Positions 38,043 through 48,472 of a DNA stretch of 64,000 bases are shown here, piece by piece. Numbering within the stretch: the first letter of the stretch is position 1; each line of letters begins with the position of its first letter. Location of the stretch: contig JAGFJG010000097.1 in NCBI GenBank assembly GCA_024102915.1, positions 41,358 to 105,357 on the forward strand, in the 5' to 3' direction. The translations under genes and the position numbers were made by a program. The notes under the pieces are model-generated. The model searched no databases, was not told the DNA's origin, and saw only the letters and a program-made list of their open reading frames with translations. Origin of the DNA: Caldilineales bacterium. Lineage in GTDB: Bacteria > Chloroflexota > Anaerolineae > J102.

Positions 38043-39431
38043 ATGAGTCGAAAAACCCGCCAATCATCCTATTACCTCCTCACTTTGGGCTGTCCCAAAA
38101 ATCAGGTCGATAGTGATGGCATGGCGTCCTTGCTCGACGAACAGGGGTATCGCCTCACCGACAACCCTCGCTGGGCGGATGTCCTGATCGTGAATACCTG
38201 CGGTTTCCTGGAAGCGTCCAAAGAGGAATCGATCGCCGCATTGCAGGAGTTGAGCAGCCGCAAGAGCAAGAACCAGGTTTTGGTGGCAGCGGGTTGTCTG
38301 GCCGAGCGAAACAGTCAGGAGATCGTACAGCGCGTGCGGGGCGTGGATGGGCTTTTGGGCACGAACCGTTGGATGGACATCGCACCATTGGTCGAGAATT
38401 TGCGTTCAGCCCGGCGCGGTCGCGGCTTCGAGCGCATCGCCCTGTTGGGCGAGCCTGAATCGCAAAACGCCGAGCCGACGCCGCGAAACCCCGTGCAAGG
38501 GGCCAGCGCCTATCTCAAAATCAGCGACGGCTGCAACGCCCCCTGTACGTTCTGCTCGATCCCCTCTTTCAAGGGCAAATTGCGTTCGCACGACTTCGAG
38601 GCCGTGATCGCCGAAGCCCAGGCATTGACCGCAGCCGGGGCCAAAGAATTGATCGTGGTGGCCCAGGACACGACCGATTATGGGCGCGACCGGGGCGAGG
38701 CCAACAGCCTGGCGCGGCTGCTGGCGGCCATCGCCCATCGCACGAACGATCTGCGCTGGCTGCGACTGATGTACGCCTATCCCGGCCATGTCACGAATGA
38801 ACTGATCGAGACCATGGCGGCGACGCCGCAAATCCTGCCCTACCTCGATATCCCCTTACAGCACGGCCACCCCGCCACGCTACGCCGAATGCATCGCCCC
38901 AGCAATGTGGACATGGTCAGGCGTTCACTGGAGAGCCTGCGTGAGGCCATGCCCGATATCGCTCTGCGCACCACTTTCATCGTGGGTTTTCCGGGCGAAA
39001 CCGAAGAGGAATTTCAGGGTCTGCTCGATTTCGTCCAGGATATTCGTTTCGATAAAGTGGGGGCGTTCACCTTCAGCCCGGAACCCGGGACTCCGGCGGC
39101 CACCTTGCCCGACCAGGTTGAGGACGAGGTCAAACAAGAACGTTGGGAGCGGCTTATGGCGGCACAACAGCCGATCTCATTGCAGCGAAACCAGGCGCAG
39201 ATCGGCAAGTCTCTGACCGTGCTGGTCGAAGGGCATGGCGACGGCCTGTCATTGGCCCGCTCCTATCGCGACGCCCCGGAAATCGACGGCTTTGTGCTGT
39301 TGGCGGGCATCCATCCCATGGGCGAAATGATGGACGTAAACATCACCGGGGCGATGGAATACGATCTGGTGGGGGAACCGGTGCGGGCGGAGGCGAGCAT
39401 CGGCGCGGTCACGCAGATTGCGTTGGTATAA
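38043..39431 (+). CDS. rimO: Ribosomal protein S12 methylthiotransferase RimO
   Basis: Radical SAM enzyme that adds a methylthio group to Asp88 of ribosomal protein S12. 462 residues. The UPF0004 domain has Cys17, Cys53 and Cys85 for the auxiliary cluster. The radical SAM motif is Cys164-x3-Cys168-x2-Cys171 in SDGCNAPCTFCSIP. The C-terminal TRAM domain binds the ribosome. The paired motifs YPGHVTNELIE and LDIPLQHGHPATLRRM are typical of RimO and distinguish it from MiaB. Confidence 0.94.
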   Translation: MSRKTRQSSYYLLTLGCPKNQVDSDGMASLLDEQGYRLTDNPRWADVLIVNTCGFLEASKEESIAALQELSSRKSKNQVLVAAGCLAERNSQEIVQRVRGVDGLLGTNRWMDIAPLVENLRSARRGRGFERIALLGEPESQNAEPTPRNPVQGASAYLKISDGCNAPCTFCSIPSFKGKLRSHDFEAVIAEAQALTAAGAKELIVVAQDTTDYGRDRGEANSLARLLAAIAHRTNDLRWLRLMYAYPGHVTNELIETMAATPQILPYLDIPLQHGHPATLRRMHRPSNVDMVRRSLESLREAMPDIALRTTFIVGFPGETEEEFQGLLDFVQDIRFDKVGAFTFSPEPGTPAATLPDQVEDEVKQERWERLMAAQQPISLQRNQAQIGKSLTVLVEGHGDGLSLARSYRDAPEIDGFVLLAGIHPMGEMMDVNITGAMEYDLVGEPVRAEASIGAVTQIALV

Positions 39432-39456
39432 CAGGGTATTGAGTAGCCGGTAAGTC

Positions 39457-40359
39457 TTATTTGCCGAACCACTTTCGCCACCAGCTTTGTTTGAGTGGCG
39501 GCTCTGGCGCTGAGGGAGATTGAGAGGTATCGGCGGGGTTTGGAACAGGCGGGGAGGCCGGCGGCGCGGGAGTTGGAGCAGGTTGGTTTTGCGGTTGCGG
39601 CTGAGGTTTTGGCTGAGGCTGGGCTTGCGTCGTCGCCGTTCGGGTCACGACCTGCGCCGGGGAGGATGCACCCTGGCGGCTGACTTTCTGTCCGCCCAAT
39701 ACATCCATCCGCCGCTGCAACTCGAATAGACTCGCCTCCATCTGCCGCATTCGTTCTCGCTCGGTCGTTTGCACCTCGTTCATATCCCGTTTGAGCTCGA
39801 ACAATTTGCGCTCTGCTTCCAACATTCGCTCGCGCAGGCGGCTGTTCTCTTCCTTCAGATTGAAATTGTCTTGCAGCAACACCCCCATGAGTTGCCGCAT
39901 GGTTTGCTGCCCCGACACCACCATCTTCTGGCTCTCCGAGAGCGAACCTAGGGTTTCGGCCATCAGTCGGCCCAGGTCGATGACATCGCCCCCGTCACCC
40001 TGCGCTGTGATCGCCCCGCCATCACTGGCGACGATTTCGCCAACCAGCGAGGCCAACTCCTCATCGTTCATAGCCACGACCTCCCCCTCACTCGCCTTCC
40101 TCTCATCCTCGTTCACTTTCTCCCGCTCCTCCTCACCTTGTAAAGCCTGTTCCGCCTGCTGATAAGACATCCCTTCCGCCAGCAGGCGCTTGATTTCCGT
40201 CAGGGTTTCCAGATCGGCGTCGTTGTAGCGCGAATGCCCGGCTGCATGGCTGTCATCCGAAAGAAAAGCTGAGAACTGACGCGTCCACCGCCGTAATGTG
40301 GAAGAAGAAATGCCCAACTGCCGGGCAACGATCGAAGGCGCGAAACCGGATTCTGTCAT
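39457..40359 (-). CDS. MerR-type helix-turn-helix coiled-coil protein with aromatic-basic tail
   Basis: 300 residues. The N-terminal MerR-like winged helix (about 5-70) is IVARQLGISSSTLRRWTRQF. An acidic middle follows, and a long coiled coil at about 140-225. A Gln/Pro-rich low-complexity linker then leads to an extreme C-terminal KQSWWRKWFGK. The last segment looks like a membrane-binding amphipathic tail. The layout recalls RacA, which anchors DNA at the pole, but the sequence link is only by architecture. DNA-binding at one end and membrane at the other would suit a chromosome-anchoring role. It is 25 bases convergent with rimO. Confidence 0.6.
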   Translation of the reverse strand: MTESGFAPSIVARQLGISSSTLRRWTRQFSAFLSDDSHAAGHSRYNDADLETLTEIKRLLAEGMSYQQAEQALQGEEEREKVNEDERKASEGEVVAMNDEELASLVGEIVASDGGAITAQGDGGDVIDLGRLMAETLGSLSESQKMVVSGQQTMRQLMGVLLQDNFNLKEENSRLRERMLEAERKLFELKRDMNEVQTTERERMRQMEASLFELQRRMDVLGGQKVSRQGASSPAQVVTRTATTQAQPQPKPQPQPQNQPAPTPAPPASPPVPNPADTSQSPSAPEPPLKQSWWRKWFGK

Positions 40360-40386
40360 AGCGCGCTGCCCGGCGGAGCGAAATTG

Positions 40387-40746
40387 TTACTCGACAACGC
40401 GATACGCGCCATCCACATAATCGCCATCGTCACCAGCGGGGCCCGCCTGCTTGCCTTTGCGAGTCCGGTACTCGTCCACAATCTCGGGCGAAACCGTTTT
40501 GACGATGAACTGCAAGGCCAACACAATGGCGGCAAGATCGTCGATCTGACCCAGCCCCGGAAAAACATCGGGCAACAGGTCGACCGGGAACAGTACATAA
40601 GCCATGGCAAGGGCAGGCACGCCAAATCTTAGCCAGGGGCTGACCCGCTTATCGCGGATCAAGCTCCAGGCAAGGCCCATGTTGTCAAACAAGTCCTTGA
40701 GGAGAGAGGAATGATCGGCGGAACCGGTCTTGGGATTATTGCTCAT
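40387..40746 (-). CDS. DUF1232 (YkvA-like) protein
   Basis: 119 residues from the ATG at 40746, selected because CAGGAG stands upstream. The conserved core is AYVLFPVDLLPDVFPGLGQIDDLAA, a hydrophobic hairpin diagnostic of DUF1232. YkvA proteins are small membrane-associated proteins of unknown function. The acidic C-terminus is variable. It lies next to the MerR-type gene with about 28 bases between. Confidence 0.75.
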   Translation of the reverse strand: MSNNPKTGSADHSSLLKDLFDNMGLAWSLIRDKRVSPWLRFGVPALAMAYVLFPVDLLPDVFPGLGQIDDLAAIVLALQFIVKTVSPEIVDEYRTRKGKQAGPAGDDGDYVDGAYRVVE

Positions 40747-40867
40747 TCTTGCGTACTCCTGGGGTGTGGGTGTGTCACCCAAGCGGGCACATCGTACCAC
40801 AGCGCCGAATCGCCTGACAAGCGATCTTCTGCGATTGGCTATCGTCGTGTAACCTCACTGAAATCCG

Positions 40868-40876
40868 TGGCATAAT
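40868..40876 (+). promoter_or_regulatory. Extended -10 upstream of the XPB-N-like gene
   Basis: TGGCATAAT (CATAAT at 40871-40876), without a convincing -35. It lies about 117 bases before the GTG at 40993. Confidence 0.4.
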
Positions 40877-40992
40877 GTGCGTGGTTTGATTAATCAAGCG
40901 TTTTGAAAGAAAGGGCGGTTGCGAATGCCAGCGTGCTGCGATTGCACCACCCTTGTACATGCTATACGCTCTCGAATCGAGAAAGTCGCGAC

Positions 40993-42474
40993 GTGAAGAA
41001 CCTTCTGCAGCATCTCGGTGAACTGGACCTGATAGTCCTGCAGGCGCTAGCCCAAATGCACGGTCTGGAAGCGCTTTCCGGCGATCAGGCAACCGCAGCG
41101 AGCGAGCTGGTCGCAGCCATGCAGAAACCCGAACACGTCGCCGCTATTTGGGAGGGGCTGGATGTGTATTCGCAGGCGGCGATGCGATCTTTGCTTGCTG
41201 CCGACAACCGTATGCCTGTGCCCGCATTTGAGCGACGCTACGGGCAGATACGCCGCTTTGGCCCTGGGCGACTTTCCCAGGAACGCCCGTGGGCCAACCC
41301 GGCCAATGTCGCCGAGCGCTTGTGGTACCAGGGTTTGATTGCGCGCAGCTTTCTGGATACGAAAGATGGTCTGGTGGAATGCGTTCACGTCCCCCGTGAC
41401 CTCGTGGACTTGTTGCCCATCGGCGCTTCTGATCCGCTGATATTACGCCCGCGCCCTTGCCCCGAACCGGCTCTCGCCCGCAGCGCTGGTCAGGCTGTGC
41501 TCGATGACCTGGTCACTTTGTTGATCCACGTGCACGGGCATCGGGTCTGGCTGAGCGATCATGGGAATTGGCGCGCTCAGGATTTTAGCCAACTGGCCGC
41601 GCAGTGGCTGGTCCCGCCGGATGACCTGGAACAGCCATTGGCGCCGGGCAGCCGATTGGCCCTGGTTTTTCGCTGTGCACACGAATTGGATTTCTTTGAG
41701 ATCAACGGGCGTCGGCTGCGTCTCAAGGGGGCGCAAGCGTGGTCGTGGCTACAACGGAGGCGTGCGGAGCAGATGCGTGACATCGTGCAGGCGTGGCGCA
41801 ATTGTGTGGATTGGGATGACCTCTGCCTGACCCCTGGCCTGCAATGTGAGGCGGGCAACTGGCGTCACGACAACTTGCAGGTGCGGGAAGCGGCGCTGGC
41901 GTTGCTGGGTCACGCTCAGGCCGGGGAGTGGTACGACTGGCAGGTTTTCATCGAACTCGTCCACGCCAATCATCCCGATTTTTTACGGTCGGATGGGAAC
42001 TATCACACCTGGTACATCCGCAACAACGATGGGGATTATTTGAAGGGTTTCGAGCACTGGCATGCCGTGGAAGCACGGTTTTTGCACTATCTTTGGTCCG
42101 GGCCGTTGCACTGGCTGGGTGTGATCGATTGGGATGAAAACGGCGAATGCTGGCGCTTATCTCAGCCCGGCGCAAGCGTTCTCGGTCGGGCGGCGGACGA
42201 CGACGTGGGGGATCCTGTACGGCTGATTGTCACCGACGATTTCCGGGTTCTGATCCCCACCGGCGCGCGGCCATCCGACCGATTTCAGGCCGCCCGTTTC
42301 AGCGAGTGGGAGGCCAGTTGGCCGGGCTATCGATATCGCATCAGCCAGCGGATGTTACGCAAGGCTGGGCGAGCTGGCATCTCGCCCGCCCAGGTGCTAG
42401 ACTTCCTCGACCGCGCCAGCGGCGGCAGGATTCCTGCCAACGTGAGCAAAGCCCTCGCTGCATTCAAACCGTGA
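40993..42474 (+). CDS. XPB/Ssl2 N-terminal (Helicase_C_3-like) domain protein without helicase core
   Basis: 493 residues from the GTG at 40993, chosen because the protein gains its conserved N-terminus there (VKNLLQHLGELDLIVL). The frame is open back to 40903 but that part looks non-coding. The C-terminal part, VRLIVTDDFRVLIP ... RFQAARF ... YRISQRMLRKA ... LDFLDRASGGRIPANV, resembles the XPB/Ssl2 N-terminal domain seen before bacterial helicases. No Walker A or DEAD-type motif is present. It may be a stand-alone DNA-repair or helicase partner. The call is by pattern and moderately sure. Confidence 0.5.
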   Translation: MKNLLQHLGELDLIVLQALAQMHGLEALSGDQATAASELVAAMQKPEHVAAIWEGLDVYSQAAMRSLLAADNRMPVPAFERRYGQIRRFGPGRLSQERPWANPANVAERLWYQGLIARSFLDTKDGLVECVHVPRDLVDLLPIGASDPLILRPRPCPEPALARSAGQAVLDDLVTLLIHVHGHRVWLSDHGNWRAQDFSQLAAQWLVPPDDLEQPLAPGSRLALVFRCAHELDFFEINGRRLRLKGAQAWSWLQRRRAEQMRDIVQAWRNCVDWDDLCLTPGLQCEAGNWRHDNLQVREAALALLGHAQAGEWYDWQVFIELVHANHPDFLRSDGNYHTWYIRNNDGDYLKGFEHWHAVEARFLHYLWSGPLHWLGVIDWDENGECWRLSQPGASVLGRAADDDVGDPVRLIVTDDFRVLIPTGARPSDRFQAARFSEWEASWPGYRYRISQRMLRKAGRAGISPAQVLDFLDRASGGRIPANVSKALAAFKP

Positions 42475-42559
42475 GGCGTGAAACGCAGGGCGCAGACTGT
42501 AAACTGACAACTGACAACTGAACACTGATCTCCGTCCTCTACCCCCCCCCGACCACCTC

Positions 42560-43555
42560 ATGCTTCTTCTCGTTTTCATCCCCATCCTCATGCTCGTGAT
42601 CCTGGCCAACCTGGGCCAGGGGTATGCCTGGGCGCGCTGGCTAACCTATTTCGCATTGCTGGGCATGGCCGCCTTCGCATTCGTGGGCGGACTGGCTGCC
42701 TTGTTCGCCCCGCCTGACGCCCTCGCCCCGGCTGTCGATAGGCTGCCCCCCGGCCTTAATGCCGACTTGCGCGGCTTTGGCGGCTGGCTTCTGGCGGGCG
42801 GGATTCTGACAGCCGTGCCCGTGGTGGCCGCAATCGTAGCGACGCTCATGGGGAAAGACCCGCGGATCAAAGGGCGACCCTGGACATGGCCGGTGCAACT
42901 GACGGCTATCTGCCTGGCGGTGTTGTACACGTGTTTCAATCTGGCCCAGGCCGCCCTCATCTCCGATCCGTCGCTGCTTTCCGATCTCGGCCTGGAATTC
43001 GGGCTGAGCGATCTGGCGGCGCAGGCGGCAGGGTTGGTGGCGCTGGCACTGGTGGGCGTCGGGCTGGGGTTACGCCGTGATTGGCGGCAAAGCCTGGCCC
43101 GTCTGAAGTTATCGCCGGTCGGGGGTAGGGATTTGTCGGCGGTCGTTGTCGTCACCGGGCTGATGGTGTTGGGGAGCGCGATGGTGGGCGGGCTGATCAC
43201 GCTGCTGTCGCCGGAGAGTGTGGCCGATGCTGACGCCTTCAATCAGATATTAATCGGCGCGTTCAGCAGCCCGTGGGGCGCTGTCGTGCTGGGTTTGCTG
43301 ACGGGCATCAGCGAGGAATTGCTTTATCGCGGGGCGTTGCAGCCGGTGTTCGGGCTGTGGCTGACAGTGCTCATCTTTGGTCTTCACCACATCCAATACC
43401 TGAACATCTCCATCATCGTGGTGCTGTTGTTGGGCCTGACGCTGGGTTGGGTGCGCAACCGCTGGAGCACCACGACCGCCGCCCTGGTTCACGCGGCATA
43501 CAATAGCACGCTTGTGTTGCTGGCAGTTTTCGCCTCGCAGGCTATCGCTTCCTGA
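42560..43555 (+). CDS. CPBP-family intramembrane metalloprotease
   Basis: 331 residues, about eight membrane helices. The CAAX/CPBP catalytic motifs are intact: EELLYRG near the middle of the last third (EExxxR), then FGLHHI (FxxxH), and the later HAAYNS (HxxxN). Family members act on membrane substrates or as bacteriocin self-immunity proteins. No bacteriocin gene is seen. There is no ribosome binding site; the start follows a poly-C run. It is downstream of the XPB-N-like gene. Confidence 0.8.
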   Translation: MLLLVFIPILMLVILANLGQGYAWARWLTYFALLGMAAFAFVGGLAALFAPPDALAPAVDRLPPGLNADLRGFGGWLLAGGILTAVPVVAAIVATLMGKDPRIKGRPWTWPVQLTAICLAVLYTCFNLAQAALISDPSLLSDLGLEFGLSDLAAQAAGLVALALVGVGLGLRRDWRQSLARLKLSPVGGRDLSAVVVVTGLMVLGSAMVGGLITLLSPESVADADAFNQILIGAFSSPWGAVVLGLLTGISEELLYRGALQPVFGLWLTVLIFGLHHIQYLNISIIVVLLLGLTLGWVRNRWSTTTAALVHAAYNSTLVLLAVFASQAIAS

Positions 43556-43710
43556 GTCGGTATGAAACCACAGTGTTTTTACTCGACGATGGACGACAGA
43601 CGATCGAACTTGTTGTCAGTGCATCCGCCATCGTCCATCATCAACGGTTGGTCAAAAGTAGCGGTCTCAAACTGACGACAGTTTAGTTTGGTTCTGGCTT
43701 ATCCGGGCGC
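43556..43710. other. Intergenic stretch with inverted ATGGACGA-type repeat
   Basis: GATGGACGAC and its reverse complement-like CATCGTCCATC flank a small loop near 43590-43640. No gene is visible. It lies between convergent genes and may aid termination. Confidence 0.4.
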
Positions 43711-44616
43711 CTATCTCGGGACGATGATCTGCACTGCGGCGGGGATTACCTTAATCCTGATCGGCGTATGTCCCCAGATTTCGCCATCGCCATTGATCGG
43801 TTGCGGGGGATCGGCGACGAGATAGATTTCCCTGGCGTGCGCTCTGGGCCGGGTCTTTGACTTCTTTGTGCGCCCGGCCATTTCGGCGAAGGCTGCGGTG
43901 AGCGGTTTCAAGCCCTTTGACTTCACCGCCAGAACATCCAACTGGCCGTCGCTTACGTCAATCTCCTTCCAGCGGGTAACGCCTTTGACGCCGATAGTGC
44001 CCGCGTTCGCTACGATCACATTGACGGCTTCAGCCTCGTATTCCACGCCATCCAGCGTTGCGTGATATTTCGCAGCCTTCGCATCATAGAGCGCCTCGAT
44101 GCCGCCGATGGTGTAGGCGAATTCTCCATACTTATCTTTCATTTCTCGATCCGCTTTTTCGATCTTCAGCCCCTCGAACCCGATGCCGACCCGCAAAATA
44201 AATTCATGCTCGTCGGCATCCCCCACCACCGCATGGCCCATATCCACCGCTCGCGTGGCGCTGTTTTCGTCCACGGCCAGCCGGGCGGCCTCCGCCAGCT
44301 TTTTGGGGATGCCTAGCTCGACCGAAAGGAGATTCGCCGTCCCGCCTGGCAGAACCAGCAGCGGCACATCGCTGCCCCGCAAACCCTGCGCCACCTCCAT
44401 CTGCGTGCCGTCTCCGCCATAGGCAGCGACCACATCAGCGCCATTCGCAACCGCCTGCCGGGCGAAACGTCGGGCATCGTCCGCGGCAGCCGTAATCGAA
44501 ACGTCCCATCTGATTCCGGCGGGATGAAAGACGCCGTTGAGGGCGCTCAACACCGGCTCGGGTTGGCCTGAGGCCGGATTGATCACGACATGGATGTATC
44601 GGGGAGAAAGTGACAT
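43711..44616 (-). CDS. Diacylglycerol/lipid kinase family protein, paralog 2
   Basis: 301 residues. Same layout as 29470-30345: VVINPASGQPEP, AYGGDGTQMEVAQG, PGGTANLLSVEL and DVSDGQLDVLAVK. The second loop reads PGGTANLL where paralog 1 has PGGTGNAM. The ending DPPQPINGDGEIWGHTPI matches the paralog's WIDGEEFGPTPI. An AGAGGA ribosome binding site precedes the ATG. It is divergent from dnaN. Two YegS/DgkB-type genes so close suggest different lipid substrates or a duplicated function. Confidence 0.82.
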   Translation of the reverse strand: MSLSPRYIHVVINPASGQPEPVLSALNGVFHPAGIRWDVSITAAADDARRFARQAVANGADVVAAYGGDGTQMEVAQGLRGSDVPLLVLPGGTANLLSVELGIPKKLAEAARLAVDENSATRAVDMGHAVVGDADEHEFILRVGIGFEGLKIEKADREMKDKYGEFAYTIGGIEALYDAKAAKYHATLDGVEYEAEAVNVIVANAGTIGVKGVTRWKEIDVSDGQLDVLAVKSKGLKPLTAAFAEMAGRTKKSKTRPRAHAREIYLVADPPQPINGDGEIWGHTPIRIKVIPAAVQIIVPR

Positions 44617-44724
44617 TTGCCGAATCCTCTTGTCTGCGCGGTTGTTTCTGCAGAAGATGAAGACTATTGTAACCTACATTCGAGAACACCCGGAACCGGA
44701 TCAGGGTAGATGCGCCGCATTGAT

Positions 44725-44754
44725 TTCACATAATCCAAATCCGTTTGGTATACT
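44725..44754 (+). promoter_or_regulatory. Promoter of dnaN
   Basis: -35 TTCACA (44725-44730), 18-base spacer, extended -10 TGGTATACT (TATACT at 44749-44754). The start is about 55 bases before the GTG start codon. Confidence 0.65.
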
Positions 44755-44813
44755 GCCCTCACTTTGGAAATGGCCTTGATGACCCGATCATTCCTGCCTT
44801 TGGAGGTTGTGAC

Positions 44814-45962
44814 GTGCGTGTATCCGTCCTGCAAGAGAATTTAGCGAAGGGTCTCGCCATCGTTGGGCGAGCAGTGGCGACGCGCAGCACTTTGCCTGTG
44901 CTGAGCAACATTTTGTTGGAGACCGATCAATCTCAATTGAAGCTGTCGGCCATGAATATGGAGATCGGCATCAATTGCTGGATTGGGGCGATGATCGAGG
45001 ATGAAGGGGCGGTGACGGTGCCGGCGCGTTTGCTCAGCGATTTCGTGAATTCGCTGCCCAAAGAGCGCATCGACATGGAATTGCAGGTGCGGACGCAGAG
45101 TGTGCATTTGAACTGCGCCCGCTATGAGGCCAACATCAAGGGCATCGACGCCTCCGAGTTTCCCATCATCCCCACGCACAAGCGCGAGACCGGCCTGCCC
45201 AATATCGAGCTTTCGCCGCACAAACTGCGCCGCATGATCGAACAGGTCGCCTTCGCCGCCGCCACCGACGAAAGCCGGCCTACGCTGACGGGCGTTTACA
45301 CCCGCTTCGACGGCGAACAGATGACCCTGGCCGCCACAGACGGCTTCCGCCTGGCCGTGCGCAAAACCCTGCTGGAAGAGCCAGCCCCGGCCTCGGTGGG
45401 CGTGATCATCCCCGCCCGCGCCCTGACGGAACTTTCGCGCATCATCGGCGGGCAGGAGTTGGGCGAGGATGACGGCGTGGACGTGACCGTGACCGAGGCG
45501 CGCAATCAGGTGATGTTCCACCTGCCCGGCGTCGATCTGGTCAGCCAGTTGATCGAGGCCACCTTCCCCGATTATCAGCGCATCGTGCCCGGCAGTTGGG
45601 GCACGCGCGTGGTGGCCAACACCGCCGAATTCCTCAAAGCCCTGCGCCTCACCTATCTCTTCGCCCGCGACTCCGGCAACATCGTCCGCATCAACATCCA
45701 GCCCGGCGACCCCGGCAAGCTGGTGATCACGGCGACGAGCACGGAGATGGGTGACAACGAGGCCGAGATCGATGCGATGATCGAGGGCGAGCCGTTGCAG
45801 GTCGCGTTCAACGGCAAATTCATGATCGACGTGTTACAGGTCATCGATACGCCCGAGGTGATGTTCGAATTGACCGTGCCCTCCAAGCCGGGCGTTTTCC
45901 GGCCCGTGGGCGCTGGCGATGAGGAGTACATCCACGTGATCATGCCGATGAACCCGAAATAG
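44814..45962 (+). CDS. dnaN: DNA polymerase III beta subunit (sliding clamp)
   Basis: Ring-shaped processivity clamp for replication. 382 residues from the GTG at 44814, which has GGAGG seven bases upstream and gives the conserved start VRVSVLQENLAKGL. The frame is open back to 44745 but without a ribosome binding site. Three clamp domains are present, ending in PVGAGDEEYIHVIMPM with the usual C-terminal YxxxMPM. It stands alone here: dnaA and recF are not adjacent. It is convergent with gyrB. Confidence 0.96.
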   Translation: MRVSVLQENLAKGLAIVGRAVATRSTLPVLSNILLETDQSQLKLSAMNMEIGINCWIGAMIEDEGAVTVPARLLSDFVNSLPKERIDMELQVRTQSVHLNCARYEANIKGIDASEFPIIPTHKRETGLPNIELSPHKLRRMIEQVAFAAATDESRPTLTGVYTRFDGEQMTLAATDGFRLAVRKTLLEEPAPASVGVIIPARALTELSRIIGGQELGEDDGVDVTVTEARNQVMFHLPGVDLVSQLIEATFPDYQRIVPGSWGTRVVANTAEFLKALRLTYLFARDSGNIVRINIQPGDPGKLVITATSTEMGDNEAEIDAMIEGEPLQVAFNGKFMIDVLQVIDTPEVMFELTVPSKPGVFRPVGAGDEEYIHVIMPMNPK

Positions 45963-45989
45963 GTTCAAGCGCGGGGTGAAAGAAAATCG

Positions 45990-46018
45990 AGAGGCTGGCA
46001 TTGCGCCAGCCTCTTTTT
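45990..46018 (+). terminator. Terminator of dnaN
   Basis: Stem AGAGGCTGGC / GCCAGCCTCT (45990-45999 and 46005-46014) followed by TTTTT. Confidence 0.9.
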
Positions 46019-46030
46019 ACCTTTTGGAAA

Positions 46031-46062
46031 ACATGCGACTCACTTCGAAGTGAGTCGCATGT
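46031..46062. repeat. Perfect 32-bp palindrome between dnaN and gyrB
   Basis: The arm starts ACATGCGACTCACTTC and its exact reverse complement follows. The CACTTC/GAAGTG core resembles the 36059-36092 repeat. It is likely a bidirectional terminator or a structural element. Confidence 0.85.
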
Positions 46063-46092
46063 ATCTCATAGATTAGGACATCTTCTCACATC

Positions 46093-48042
<1,950 letters not shown>

Positions 48043-48156
48043 TCATTTCGGGCGCTAATGCGATAGCTCCGGCGATGGACGACGAATGTTGGTCATGCTA
48101 TCGCCAATTCAGCAAAACAATGTATGAAATTGAATGATGTAACTTCACAATGAATC

Positions 48157-48330
48157 TTGCGGGGGACACCCCCGCTCCCCCGTTTGGGGGGATATTACAT
48201 TCCCCCAAACCCCCTCGAAAGGTCTGTGTGTATAACACGATGTTGCGTTTAGAAGCGAGACCTTACGGGGGGTTTCAGGGGGACGTAGTGCCCCCTGAAT
48301 GGGGGTTCCGGGGGTATCCCCCGGAGGAAA
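48157..48330. repeat. 170-bp G/C-rich inverted-repeat element (MITE-like)
   Basis: The left half reads GCGGGGGACACCCCCGCTC onward and the right half, reverse complemented, reads CCGGGGGATACCCCCGGAAC onward. They stay aligned for about 70 bases, ending in AAGGTCT on both sides, around a 30-base centre near 48227-48256. There is no transposase or gene inside. It lies in the 450-base gap upstream of gyrB. Several open frames in it are artefacts of the repeat. Confidence 0.75.
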
Positions 48331-48472
48331 TGGTCTAAGAAAAAAGTTCATTGAAGAGAAACGCCAATGACGTAACCTGCGTGATTCACGATAGCTAACA
48401 GGTATGATCATGCTTAAAATTCACCCGAAACCAGCTTAGCAATCGCCAAAATTGTTTGAAAAGTATTTTGAT

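Noticed and set aside
48145..48411. Short frames in the G/C-rich element upstream of gyrB
   Set aside because: They arise from the inverted-repeat sequence itself and have low-complexity Pro/Gly content.
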